Below are positions 41,597-50,726 of a DNA stretch of 64,000 nt, in pieces. The notes beneath the pieces are model-generated. The model saw only the letters and a program-made list of their open reading frames with translations, ran no database searches and was not told where the DNA came from. The position numbers were made by a program, and so were the translations under genes. How positions within the stretch are numbered: the stretch's first letter is position 1; the number at the start of each line of letters is the position of its first letter. Source of the DNA: Nitratireductor sp. B36. Lineage in GTDB: Bacteria; Pseudomonadota; Alphaproteobacteria; Rhizobiales; Rhizobiaceae. The DNA is taken from assembly GCF_020833685.1 (NCBI RefSeq), contig NZ_JACKZY010000001.1, positions 62,001 through 126,000 on the forward strand, given 5' to 3'.

Positions 41597-42432
41597 GAAC
41601 GCTCCTTCCGCATTTCAAAAAGTCCCCGGACATAACCCGCAGCATAGGCTGCCACCGTTGGCCCATCCGGGTGGTAGTCAAAGGGCTCCACGGCGATGAC
41701 GCCGTCATAGTCATGCCGGACGAGACAATCGACGACTGGTGCAAACCGATCATCACCGAGCCCCGGCCCACGCTTCGAACGGTCGTTGAAATGAATGTGC
41801 CGGACATGGCCGCCCGGCAGAAAACGGTCCAGAACCGCTTCTGCTGGCTCGGCTTCGCCGCCCACCGCCGCATAAGTGTCGAGCATGGTCGCAAAGCCGG
41901 GCGAGCCAATGGTTTCGACCAGCTTAACCGCGTCGGCAACCGTGTTGACGAAATCGTCCATTGAGGGTGCAAGCGGTTCGATGCAGTAAAGTACCCCGGC
42001 ACGCGCCGCCGCCTCTCCTGCTGCAGCAAGATGTGCCGTGGCGATCTCACGCGCACGCTCTGGCGAAGCCGCGTCCTGGAGTTGGCGCTGGCCGGGCGAT
42101 CCGTGAACAAGGACGCTGCCGCCCAGATCCGCGCAAAGCTCGACCATTTCCAGAATGTGATCGCGTGTGCGGGCCGCCACAGCGGTGTCGTCACTCGTCA
42201 ATGAGAGGCCCTCCGGCGCGGTCAAAAGCCAATGCAGTCCTGTGACCTCAAGCCCGTGATCGGCGACCATAGTGCGCAGACGCAGTCGCTCGGCAGCGGA
42301 AATCGAGGCGGGCTCATCCGACAGTGTGAAGGGCGCGATTTCGAGCCCGTCATACCGAAGATCGGCAGCCAGCCGGCACTGCTTCTCAAAGGAAAGGTCA
42401 CGCAACACTTCGTTGCAGAGAGAAAGCTTCAT
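41593..42432 (-). CDS. Sugar phosphate isomerase/epimerase-family TIM barrel
   Basis: A 279-residue protein of the AP-endonuclease-2/xylose-isomerase-like barrel family. It starts MKLSLCNEVL. The metal-binding Glu, His and Asp residues can be seen in YCIEPLAPS, HIHFNDRSK and VAVEPFDYH. Members isomerise ketoses or hydroxypyruvate-type acids or epimerise sugars. The start at 42432 is chosen because the frame upstream is antisense-like and lacks structure. It lies 4 bases after tctB of operon 2 and overlaps the enolase-like gene by 4. Confidence 0.86.
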   Translation of the reverse strand: MKLSLCNEVLRDLSFEKQCRLAADLRYDGLEIAPFTLSDEPASISAAERLRLRTMVADHGLEVTGLHWLLTAPEGLSLTSDDTAVAARTRDHILEMVELCADLGGSVLVHGSPGQRQLQDAASPERAREIATAHLAAAGEAAARAGVLYCIEPLAPSMDDFVNTVADAVKLVETIGSPGFATMLDTYAAVGGEAEPAEAVLDRFLPGGHVRHIHFNDRSKRGPGLGDDRFAPVVDCLVRHDYDGVIAVEPFDYHPDGPTVAAYAAGYVRGLFEMRKERS

Positions 42433-42436
42433 TGCA

Positions 42437-42943
42437 TCACCCCGGCAACCGAACGAGAAAGAGATCGGTGAACACGAAATCGATCGCGTAAGCCGCACCG
42501 CCGGCGAGCAGACATCCACCGATCAAAAGCTTCCAGGCGGGCAAGCGTCGTTCGGTATCGATCAGCTCCGCCCCTACCGTGAACACAAAAACGAAAAGCG
42601 CTGTGGCATAGAAGAAGGGCATACGGCCGAACAGAAGCGTGCCATAGACAAGCACCATCACGATGGTGAAGAGCGTCCGGATTGCACTGGCACGCGTCCA
42701 TTGCGTGATGCTGGGCTGCGCACCTTCGGTCAAATTCCGTCCCGACATGCCGCGCAACAGAAGAACGATACCCAGCACGCATAAAACCGCGCTCAAAAGA
42801 CCCGGCGTAAGACCGGGAACGGTGAACGGATCCGCACCGCGGGCCTCGAAGCGCGGCATACGCAGAGCTTCGACCAGTCCCGCCGCGCCCAACGCCGCCA
42901 CCACGAGGCCGGAAAGGAAATCGGTCCTGTTGATGGTACGCAT
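42437..42943 (-). CDS. Tripartite tricarboxylate transporter small subunit TctB (system 2)
   Basis: A 168-residue four-helix membrane protein of TctB type, starting MRTINRTDFLSGLVVAALGAAG, with the TctB-like GLTPGLLSAVLCVLG segment. Two starts are possible: a GTG (42949) that overlaps the previous stop, or the ATG (42943), better spaced from AGAAGGGGG; I use the ATG. Unusually, it is separated from its TctA partner by a dehydrogenase gene. Confidence 0.84.
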   Translation of the reverse strand: MRTINRTDFLSGLVVAALGAAGLVEALRMPRFEARGADPFTVPGLTPGLLSAVLCVLGIVLLLRGMSGRNLTEGAQPSITQWTRASAIRTLFTIVMVLVYGTLLFGRMPFFYATALFVFVFTVGAELIDTERRLPAWKLLIGGCLLAGGAAYAIDFVFTDLFLVRLPG

Positions 42944-42945
42944 GA

Positions 42946-43983
42946 TCACGCCCCCTTCTCTAGTGCGATCTGCGGAAGCGGTTTTTGCAGAAGCGCCTGG
43001 TCGATGGCTTCCAGAAGCGCCGCCATTTCCAAAGCGCCCTCATTTGCACTGCAGAGGGTCGGTCCACCGCTTTCGATCGCGGATACGAACAGATCGAAGC
43101 TCTTCGCCAGGAGAGTTGGGGGCGTGATCCCGATCACCTGTTCGATTGTCATCGCGCCGGGAGACACATTCCAACCGCCCGCCTTGGGTGTGTAGGAGAC
43201 CTGCGCCTGCGTCAGCGTGTTGCGGTTGAAGTCGATGACGATGTTGCCGGCATCGCCGATCAACCGCAGCCGCTTTGTGGTCACAGCACCCGGCATGAAA
43301 CCGTCTTCCACCTCACCGCAGGCGAGAATGCCAAGCCGCAGATTGCCGCTTATGCCTCCCTCGAAAGTCAGGGCGATACGGATATCATCGTTTTTATGAG
43401 CACCGAGCAGGCTTGCTCCACGGGCCTCAACAGAACATATGGGAACACCCGCCAGATGGCGCATGAGATCGAGGAAATGCACGCCGTCATTTTCGATGAT
43501 GGTGGAATCGTCGCGCATCCGCTTCCATCCCGAGAAGTCACCCTCCACCGCAAGCAGGCGGCCAATGGCTTCCGAAGCGATGAGCGCCTTCGCCTTTTCG
43601 ACGAGCGGATGACAGCGCAGAACGAAACCGATCTGGACAGCGCAGCCCGAAGTCTCCACCGCAGCCATCAGCTGCCGCCCTTCATCCAGCGATGTCACAG
43701 CCGGCTTCTCGATGAAGACACGTTTGCCGCGCCCGAGAGCTGCCAACGCAACGGGCAGGTGCAGGCGTGGCGGCGTGACAATGTCAACGAGATCGACCTG
43801 ATCCAGATAGACGGACGGGTCCTCCGCCACATGCTGGAGGCCGACAGCAAGCGCCCTGTCACGGGCTGCAGGGTCGGGATCGCTGACATAAAGGCGCGGC
43901 GCCGCGGTGCTCCGCCGCCAGGCGGCTGCATGCTGCGCGCCGAATGCACCGAAACCGCAAAGGAGAACACTTTTGACGCTCAT
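42946..43983 (-). CDS. Gfo/Idh/MocA-family oxidoreductase
   Basis: A 345-residue NAD(P)-dependent dehydrogenase. The Rossmann part reads LLCGFGAFGAQHAAAW, and the family signature EKPAVTSL (EKP) occurs near residue 92. The catalytic-domain region contains NDGVHFLDLMRHL with a His at the usual place. Such enzymes oxidise inositols, sugars or related polyols. It overlaps tctA by ATGA and the TctB start region by a few bases, so it is embedded in the transporter genes of operon 2. Confidence 0.9.
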   Translation of the reverse strand: MSVKSVLLCGFGAFGAQHAAAWRRSTAAPRLYVSDPDPAARDRALAVGLQHVAEDPSVYLDQVDLVDIVTPPRLHLPVALAALGRGKRVFIEKPAVTSLDEGRQLMAAVETSGCAVQIGFVLRCHPLVEKAKALIASEAIGRLLAVEGDFSGWKRMRDDSTIIENDGVHFLDLMRHLAGVPICSVEARGASLLGAHKNDDIRIALTFEGGISGNLRLGILACGEVEDGFMPGAVTTKRLRLIGDAGNIVIDFNRNTLTQAQVSYTPKAGGWNVSPGAMTIEQVIGITPPTLLAKSFDLFVSAIESGGPTLCSANEGALEMAALLEAIDQALLQKPLPQIALEKGA

Positions 43984-45500
43984 CGCTCACCTCCGGCAAA
44001 GCGTGTGCGCAGGGTGGCCAGGCGGCGACGTACCGGCGGCAGGCTGAAAATGATGATGAGAAAAACCAGCGTCGCGATCAACGCGCTTATCGGGCGCGTC
44101 ACAAAGGGAATCGGATCGCCCTGCGTCAATGCGAGGCTACGGCGCAAATTGTTGTCAAGGATCGGGCCGAGAACGACACCAAGGATCATGGGAGCGACCG
44201 GGAAGCCGGCCTCGCGCATCAGGAATCCGATCAGACCGAAGCCGATCATGACCCAGACATCGAAAATGCGGCCGGCGATGGCGAAAGCGCCAACGGTGCA
44301 CAAGACGAAGATGATGCCCATCAGCCATTCGCGCCGCACTTTGAGGATGAGCAGCAGCGGCCGCGTGAGAAGCAGGCCCAGTATCAGCATGGCGCAGCTT
44401 GCCCAGAACACCATGGCCACCACCGAATAGAAGAAATCGGCCTGCGTGATCATGATCAGGGGACCGGGCCGCAGACCGTGAATGATCATAGCTGCCAGAA
44501 GAACTGCCGCCGGCGCGGACCCGGGGATGGCAAGCGTCAGAACCGGGATCAGCGCGCCGGGAACGGCGGCATTGTTGCCGGTCTCTGCGGCGAGCAGCCC
44601 TTCGGTCGAACCCTGCCCATACTCCTCCTTGCGTTTGGACGCACGTTTTGCAGCAGCGTAGGAAACCCACGCGCCCATATCCTCGCCAACACCGGGAACC
44701 ACGCCCATGAACGTGCCGATAAATCCGGAACGGAGCCAGGTGCGCGCATGACTGAAAGAGGAAAGCGCGGAACGGAAGACCCCGGTCACCTTGCCGGCAA
44801 CGGCGCGGGTCGCTTCCTGCCGCATGACGATGAACACTTCCGTGCAACCAAATGCGCCGACAAGCACCGGCAAAAGGCCAAACCCGCCTTCAAGGTCGCG
44901 AATGCCATAGGAAAAGCGGGCATAGGCATGGATGCTCTCCTGCCCGACCATGGCGACAAGCAGACCGAAAAAGCCGGCGATCCAGCCTTTCAGCGCGTCG
45001 TCCATGGCGGTGAGCTGGCCGCAAAGGACAATGCCGAAGACGGCAAGCCAGAAGAATTCGAAAGAGGTGAAATCAAGCGCGAACTCAGCAAGCCAGGGCG
45101 CGACCAGAGCAAGCCCCACCATGCCGACGACCGAACCCAGAAACGAACCCGTGGTGGCAACCGCCATCGCCTCGCCTGCCCGCCCTTTCCGGGCCAGCGG
45201 AAACCCTTCAAGAGCGGAAGCGGCATTGGCCGGCGTGCCAGGAATGTTGAGCAGAATGGCCGTGCGCCCGCCGCCATAGATCGCGCCGATATAGACGCAG
45301 ATCAGCACGAGGATCGCCGTGTTCTGCTCCATCGTGAAGGTCAGCGTCGTCACCAGCGCGACGCCCAGTGTCGCCGTCAGGCCCGGGATCATGCCCACGG
45401 TGATGCCGAGGAGCGTGGCCCAGAAGACAACGATGATCTGCGCGGAAAATCCGATTTCGGCGATCGCGCCCAGGAAATGATTTAGTCCGTCCATGGCCAT
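43980..45500 (-). CDS. Tripartite tricarboxylate transporter permease TctA (system 2)
   Basis: A 506-residue large TTT membrane subunit. It has GMIPGLTATLGVALVTTL in the first repeat and GVVPGVGEDMGAWVSYAAAKRA in the second, the TctA signatures. An ATG six bases downstream (45494) could be the start instead. It follows the TctC gene after a gap of 120 bases and overlaps the dehydrogenase gene by ATGA. It belongs with TctB at 42437 and TctC at 45621. Confidence 0.94.
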   Translation of the reverse strand: MAMDGLNHFLGAIAEIGFSAQIIVVFWATLLGITVGMIPGLTATLGVALVTTLTFTMEQNTAILVLICVYIGAIYGGGRTAILLNIPGTPANAASALEGFPLARKGRAGEAMAVATTGSFLGSVVGMVGLALVAPWLAEFALDFTSFEFFWLAVFGIVLCGQLTAMDDALKGWIAGFFGLLVAMVGQESIHAYARFSYGIRDLEGGFGLLPVLVGAFGCTEVFIVMRQEATRAVAGKVTGVFRSALSSFSHARTWLRSGFIGTFMGVVPGVGEDMGAWVSYAAAKRASKRKEEYGQGSTEGLLAAETGNNAAVPGALIPVLTLAIPGSAPAAVLLAAMIIHGLRPGPLIMITQADFFYSVVAMVFWASCAMLILGLLLTRPLLLILKVRREWLMGIIFVLCTVGAFAIAGRIFDVWVMIGFGLIGFLMREAGFPVAPMILGVVLGPILDNNLRRSLALTQGDPIPFVTRPISALIATLVFLIIIFSLPPVRRRLATLRTRFAGGER

Positions 45501-45620
45501 GCTTGTCGACAGAAAGGGTCAGCGCGGCCAGGAAACTGGCAGCGCAAACTGTCCGGTTGCGTATAGGCGAAGCGTCGCGGGCTCCCCCGCCTCGCAGCAA
45601 GGGGAGCCACGCATCCAGCC

Positions 45621-46643
45621 TTATTCGGGGCGCGGTATGCCGAACTTGCTCGGGTCGTTCGGTGCAGCGCCGCTGTCGAACTGCTGCCAGGCGTTGATCG
45701 AGAGGAAGGGAAGCGCGGTCTTCGCCGCCTCTTCACCGTAGGTCGCCTTGAACAGCGCACCGCGCTCGGCGGCATGCTTCTTCATGACCTCGGAGTTGGC
45801 GATCTGTTCAGCCCAGACCTTGTCCATTGCGTCGAGCACCTCTTTGGGTGCATCGGCGGGGAGGAAAATGCCGAAGAAATTGGGGGCGCTGGCCACCTCT
45901 GGAAGCCAGTCGGTGACCGGCGGAATCGTGCCATAGCCCTGCAGCTCAAGCGGCTGATCGGCAATCACCGCGAGAGGCTTGAGCCGCCCCGCGCGGATCA
46001 TGTCCACCTGTTCGGTTGCCGTCTGAGCGGTGAACTGCGTTTCGCCGGACACCGTGGAGATAACGGCCGGATTGCCACCCTCATATACGATCTGTCGGTA
46101 GCTGATCCCCGGCGCGGCCTTTTCGAGGGCCTGCATGGAAATCGCCGTAGCGGAGGAAAGCCCGCCGGAAGACACGGTGATGGGCTCGCTCGCCGACTTC
46201 ATGGCTTCCAGAAGATCGCCAAAGGTCTCCCATTCGCTGTCGGCGCGCACCGACACGAGGCCAGGATTGGCCACATGGAGATAAAGCCGCCATTGATCAA
46301 GCGTCGCATCCAGTGTCCCGAAAACCGGATAGGCGCCGAGATCGGCTGCCGCGCCCGCGGCCATGGTCATGCCGTCATGCGGGGCCTCCCAAACCGCACG
46401 CGTACCGACGGAGCCTGACGCGCCTGGCTGATTGATGATCACGAAATTCTGGCCGAAGGCCTTGCTGAGTTCCCCAGCAACAACGCGGGTGACCGTATCG
46501 GTCGAGCCGCCGGCGGACCACGGAACGATGATCGTTACGGGCTCGGCCGGCTTCCACTCCTCGGCAATGGCCGGCGCAGCGAGAAATGCAGACGCTGCGA
46601 AAGCCGCAGAAACCAAGCTTTTGGCAAGTTTTTTGCTCTTCAT
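45621..46643 (-). CDS. Tripartite tricarboxylate transporter substrate-binding protein TctC (system 2)
   Basis: A 340-residue periplasmic receptor with a signal peptide of about 27 residues (AAPAIAEE). PVTIIVPWSAGGSTDTVTR and NQPGASGSVGT are TctC hallmarks, and the later SVRADSEWETFGDLLEAMK is also typical. It begins operon 2, just downstream of the MocR gene on the same strand (99 bases), with an AT-rich leader (ATTAAACAAACAG) near 46650. Ligand unknown, and different from system 1 judging by sequence. Confidence 0.93.
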   Translation of the reverse strand: MKSKKLAKSLVSAAFAASAFLAAPAIAEEWKPAEPVTIIVPWSAGGSTDTVTRVVAGELSKAFGQNFVIINQPGASGSVGTRAVWEAPHDGMTMAAGAAADLGAYPVFGTLDATLDQWRLYLHVANPGLVSVRADSEWETFGDLLEAMKSASEPITVSSGGLSSATAISMQALEKAAPGISYRQIVYEGGNPAVISTVSGETQFTAQTATEQVDMIRAGRLKPLAVIADQPLELQGYGTIPPVTDWLPEVASAPNFFGIFLPADAPKEVLDAMDKVWAEQIANSEVMKKHAAERGALFKATYGEEAAKTALPFLSINAWQQFDSGAAPNDPSKFGIPRPE

Positions 46644-46742
46644 TTTGTTCCCCTAATTAAACAAACAGTTAGATAATTAGTGACGTGTTTTAACTTTCTG
46701 TCAAGAGCTTTTATGATCGCTCAGCGCGCGTCGCTCCCTGCT

Positions 46743-48191
46743 TCATCGGCTGCTGGGAGCGCACCTTTCAAGAGATTGCTGGAGAACGTCCGTGACGATC
46801 GGGTCATCACAGTGGGCAACGTTGAAGCGCATGAAACCGGTCGCAGTCTGCGAAACGCTGAACACGTTTCCCGGCGCAAGAACAACACCCTGGGCCAGGC
46901 TCGCGCGCGCCACATCGGCGGAATCGCAACCGTCCGGCAACTGGCACCAGAGGTAGAAGCCCCCACGCGGCATCAGCCAGGGTTCAATCCCTATGGAGTG
47001 CAAGTTGTCGATGGCTTTTTGCCTTGCGCCCGCAAGGCGACGGCGCAATCCTTCCATGTGCTTGCGATAACTTCCACTCGCCAAAACACCGCTGATCATT
47101 TGCGCCGCCACCGGGCTCGGACCTCCGAAGCTGGTCGCGACCTGCAGATCCACAAGGTCAGCGATCCAGTCGGGCCGGGCCGCGATATAGCCGCAGCGTA
47201 CCGATGCCGATAGCGTCTTCGAGAAGCTGCCGATACGGATCACGCGGTTGAGCCCGTCCAGTGCTGCCAGCCTGATGGAAGGCTCGGGCTCGAAATCTGC
47301 GAAGATGTCATCCTCGACAATAATCAGATCATGGGCGGCAGCTTCGTTGAGCAGACGATGTGCCGTATTCGCGGAGAGCGTCGCGCCTGTGGGATTGTGA
47401 AGCGCCGAATTGGTGAGATAAAGGCGCGGGCGTTCCGCAGCCAGCGTCGCCTGAAAGGAAGTTATATCCGGCCCCGAACGGGTATAGGGAACACCGACAA
47501 CCTTAACCTGGTGCGCGCGCAACAAAGCCCGGAAATTGAAGTAGCACGGGTCGTCCACCAGAACGGTATCGCCGGGCCGGAGGAGGCAACGACACACCAG
47601 ATCCACAGCCTGCGTGCCCGATCCAGCAAGCATCAGCTGCTCCGGAGATATGCCAATGCCTTCGTCGGCAAAACGCCCCATCAGAAGACGACGCAGCGCA
47701 ATCGAGCCACGGGTGCTGCCGTAATCCGACAAAACCGCGCCCTCGCCCCTTGAGACGCTCCTCAATGCGCGACGCAAGTCCTCTTGCGGCATCCAGTCCG
47801 CGGGAAGCCAGCCGCAGCCAGGCTTCACAGTCGCAGGATCTGCATCGAGCGACTGGCGAGAGACCCAGAAGGGATCGACGGCACGCTCCGTTTGAGGCAG
47901 ATCCTCCGCCAGCGCCAGAGGTGGCAGTGCGGTGGTGGAGACATAGAAGCCCGAACCGCGCTTGGCGCGAATAACCCCGTCCGCCGCGAGCCGGTCATAG
48001 GCTTCGACAACCGTGGATGGGGAAACCTGCATGGTTTTCGCAAAGTTCCGGATGGACGGCAGCCGGTCTCCCGGGCCAAGTGCGCGGTTCGCGATTTTCC
48101 TCCGGATCGCCCTCATCACATCCAGGGTTCGCGCGCCCTTGGCGCTGAAATCCTGTCGCCCGTCATTCAATTGTATGGCCCCTTTGATCAA
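46743..48191 (-). CDS. MocR/GabR-family PLP-dependent transcriptional regulator
   Basis: A 482-residue fusion of a GntR winged helix (PGDRLPSIRNFAKTMQVSPSTVVEAYDRL, about residues 41-70) with a fold-type I aminotransferase-like domain. The PLP lysine is in GSFSKTLSASVRCGY, and the NPTG motif in HNPTGATLS. MocR proteins sense an amino-acid or amine ligand through PLP. The first codon is TTG; the ATG at 48116 is an alternative. It is divergent from the EamA-type exporter gene across an 82-base gap, so it most probably controls that gene; control of operon 2 is also possible. Confidence 0.9.
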   Translation of the reverse strand: MIKGAIQLNDGRQDFSAKGARTLDVMRAIRRKIANRALGPGDRLPSIRNFAKTMQVSPSTVVEAYDRLAADGVIRAKRGSGFYVSTTALPPLALAEDLPQTERAVDPFWVSRQSLDADPATVKPGCGWLPADWMPQEDLRRALRSVSRGEGAVLSDYGSTRGSIALRRLLMGRFADEGIGISPEQLMLAGSGTQAVDLVCRCLLRPGDTVLVDDPCYFNFRALLRAHQVKVVGVPYTRSGPDITSFQATLAAERPRLYLTNSALHNPTGATLSANTAHRLLNEAAAHDLIIVEDDIFADFEPEPSIRLAALDGLNRVIRIGSFSKTLSASVRCGYIAARPDWIADLVDLQVATSFGGPSPVAAQMISGVLASGSYRKHMEGLRRRLAGARQKAIDNLHSIGIEPWLMPRGGFYLWCQLPDGCDSADVARASLAQGVVLAPGNVFSVSQTATGFMRFNVAHCDDPIVTDVLQQSLERCAPSSR

Positions 48192-48273
48192 TACGATTTT
48201 TGAAAATTGTAATGGTTTGTAGCTCCCCGCACCACAGGGAATTGCCTATGGCTATCGTGGAAAGCGAGGTGAG

Positions 48274-49143
48274 ATGGGAAAAGCAGCATCATCGGTTGCA
48301 GGTTGGGGCAGCGGGCTCCTCGGTATTGTCATCTTCAGCGGCTCGCTGCCTGCGACGCGGGTCGCGGTGGCGGATTTTTCGCCTGTGTTTCTGACATCTG
48401 CACGCGCTGTCATCGCGGCGCTGCTCGGTGCTGCCCTGCTCATGAGTTTGCGGCAGGCGCGTCCCCAGCCTTCCGATATCAGGTCCCTTGTGGTCGTTTC
48501 GGCGGGTGTTGTGATCGGGTTTCCACTGCTGACTGCGCTTGCGCTTCAGCATATCACGTCTGCGCACTCGATTGTCTTCATCGGACTGTTGCCGCTGGCG
48601 ACCGCCATATTCGGCGTTATGCGTGGGGGAGAGCGACCGAAACCGATGTTCTGGCTGTTTTCGTGTATGGGAAGCGCCACAGTGGTCGCATTTGCGCTGT
48701 CCAGTGGCGGATCACGTTCGCTCGAGGGTGATTTTCTGATGATTGCAGCGATCATCCTGTGCGGTCTTGGCTATGCCGAAGGCGCAAGACTGTCGCGTCG
48801 TTTGGGCGGATGGCAGGTTATTTCATGGGCGCTGGTTCTCTCTGCTCCCATAATGTTGCTGCTATCGCTTCTGACCCTTCCATCCTCGTGGGAAGGCGTT
48901 ACGGCACCTGCTTGGCTGAGTCTGGCATATGTATCCGTCTTTTCCATGCTTGTGGGTTTTGTGTTCTGGTATCGCGGACTGGCCTTGGGCGGCATAGCCG
49001 GCGTCGGCCAGCTGCAACTGCTCCAGCCGTTCTTCGGACTTTGCCTCGCCGGCATTCTGCTGGGCGAGCCCATCGAAACGACCATGATTGCCGCAACCGC
49101 TCTGATCGTCATCTTCGTGGCGTTTGCGAAGAGGTTTGCGTGA
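48274..49143 (+). CDS. EamA/DMT-superfamily transporter
   Basis: A 289-residue membrane protein with about ten helices in two EamA repeats, starting GSGLLGIVIFSGSLPATRVAV. Members export amino acids or small metabolites. It is divergent from the MocR gene (82 bases), a common pairing in which the regulator senses the exported metabolite. The start has a GCGAGGTGAG ribosome-binding site. Substrate unknown. Confidence 0.9.
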   Translation: MGKAASSVAGWGSGLLGIVIFSGSLPATRVAVADFSPVFLTSARAVIAALLGAALLMSLRQARPQPSDIRSLVVVSAGVVIGFPLLTALALQHITSAHSIVFIGLLPLATAIFGVMRGGERPKPMFWLFSCMGSATVVAFALSSGGSRSLEGDFLMIAAIILCGLGYAEGARLSRRLGGWQVISWALVLSAPIMLLLSLLTLPSSWEGVTAPAWLSLAYVSVFSMLVGFVFWYRGLALGGIAGVGQLQLLQPFFGLCLAGILLGEPIETTMIAATALIVIFVAFAKRFA

Positions 49144-49271
49144 TGCAAGAACTAGACTTGCGCGCCTTCGATCCAGGCAGGCTCCGTTTCAGGCGCCGCA
49201 TCGGAGATTGCCCAAACCACCTCTCCGACATCAGATGTAAGCCATGTGCCAAGAATGGACCCATGACAAAA

Positions 49272-49361
49272 TGGCGGAGGGAGTGGGATTCGAACCCACG
49301 AGACGGTCACCCGCCTGCCGGTTTTCAAGACCGGTGCCTTCAACCGCTCGGCCATCCCTCC
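49272..49361 (-). tRNA. tRNA-Ser (anticodon UGA)
   Basis: A 90-base class II tRNA on the minus strand. The acceptor stem GGAGGGA/TCCCTCC is perfect, the discriminator is G, and the CCA end is encoded (49272-49274). The anticodon stem CCGGT/ACCGG frames CTTGAAA, giving anticodon TGA, which reads UCA. A long variable arm and GGTTCGAATCC T-loop confirm serine identity. Confidence 0.97.
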
Positions 49362-49557
49362 GGTCGCTGTCGGGGGCTTTTACAGCCGCGCCGGGCGTGG
49401 CGTCAACTCGTTCCATTCAAGACGGTGCGAATTGTGCCGTGAAGATTGCTGGAAGACGCAGAGGATCAGGGCCAGGCGATTTGCTTCCCGTTTCAGCCTT
49501 GCTTAAAAATGATGCCCAGACTCACCCGGCGCATTCGTGCCAAAAGGCAGCTTCTTC

Positions 49558-50604
49558 ATGGCAGATACAATTCCCGTTTTCGACGGTCACAACGATGCGC
49601 TTCTGAGACTTTACCAGAGCGGAAGGCGGGACGCCGAGCAACTCTTTCTTGAAGGAACGGATCGAGGACATATAGACCTTCCTCGGGCCCAAAAAGGGGG
49701 ACTGGCGGGCGGCCTCTTCGCAATATTTCCACCACCTCTGTCAAACATGAAAGTGGACGGAAAACGCCCGCAGGATGTGACCTTCCCAACGCTGGGGCAA
49801 GGCGATGCACTGGCCTCCACCATCGCGATGGCAGCGTTGCTGCAGCGGCTGGAACGCGCATCGGATGGGCGCTTCGCCGTCTGTCGCAATGCGGCGGCGA
49901 TTCGAGCGGCGATGGCATCAGACACGCTGGCCGCCGTGTTCCATATTGAAGGCGCGGAAGCCGTCGGTCCCGATCTGGATCTGATCGATGTTCTTTATGC
50001 TGCCGGCTTGCGTTCGCTCGGACCGGTGTGGAGCCGTTCCAACATTTTCGGCCACGGGGTTCCCTTCCGATTCCCCTCGACACCCGACATCGGAGAGGGT
50101 TTGAGCGACGCTGGCAAGGCGCTTATCCGCAAGTGTAATCGCCTGGGCATCCTGGTCGATCTTTCCCACCTCAATGAGAAGGGTTTTCGCGACGTTCAGG
50201 CGATCAGCGACGCACCGCTCGTCGCGAGTCATTCAAACGTTCATGCCATCTGTCCCCAGTCACGCAATCTCACGGATTGGCAAATGCGGGCGATCCGGGA
50301 AACCGGCGGCTTGGCAGGCCTCAATTTTTCCGTGAGCTTTCTGCGTCCCGACGGCGACACCAACGCCAACACGGATCTAGACATCCTGTTGAGGCATCTG
50401 GATGCCATGTTGGAAGCACTTGGCGAAGACGGAGTGGCACTCGGGTCCGATTTCGACGGTGCACTGGTGCCGCGTGCCATCGGAGATGTCTCCGGTTTGC
50501 CGAACCTCATAGAGGCCATGCGTGGGCATGGCTATGGAGAGGAACTGGTCGAGAAAATAGCTTGGCGCAACTGGCTGCGTGTGCTCGAACACACGATCGG
50601 CTGA
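49558..50604 (+). CDS. Membrane dipeptidase family protein (peptidase M19)
   Basis: A 348-residue zinc peptidase of the renal dipeptidase family. The metal ligands HxD (FDGHNDAL) are at residues 12-14, Glu in FHIEGAEA, His in SHLNEKG and ASHSNVHA, and the Asp in LGSDFDG. No signal peptide is seen, so it is likely cytoplasmic. It hydrolyses dipeptides, possibly with D-residues. The start at 49558 is preferred to a GTG 21 bases upstream, though both have only moderate ribosome-binding sites. Confidence 0.9.
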   Translation: MADTIPVFDGHNDALLRLYQSGRRDAEQLFLEGTDRGHIDLPRAQKGGLAGGLFAIFPPPLSNMKVDGKRPQDVTFPTLGQGDALASTIAMAALLQRLERASDGRFAVCRNAAAIRAAMASDTLAAVFHIEGAEAVGPDLDLIDVLYAAGLRSLGPVWSRSNIFGHGVPFRFPSTPDIGEGLSDAGKALIRKCNRLGILVDLSHLNEKGFRDVQAISDAPLVASHSNVHAICPQSRNLTDWQMRAIRETGGLAGLNFSVSFLRPDGDTNANTDLDILLRHLDAMLEALGEDGVALGSDFDGALVPRAIGDVSGLPNLIEAMRGHGYGEELVEKIAWRNWLRVLEHTIG

Positions 50605-50726
50605 GCGGGAGCATTTTCCGGTCCGATCGGCACCTGGTTTCATCCGGATCCGCATTAAATCAATTGCTTGGTGAGCTTTTGCCGGTCAAGAAAAAGCGTC
50701 GACAGATCAGACACAGGAACGCGGTG

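Noticed and set aside
42985-44430. 481-codon plus-strand open frame
   Set aside because: Antisense shadow of the Gfo/Idh oxidoreductase and TctA genes; composition is typical of a non-coding frame (Arg/His/Pro-rich, no domain).
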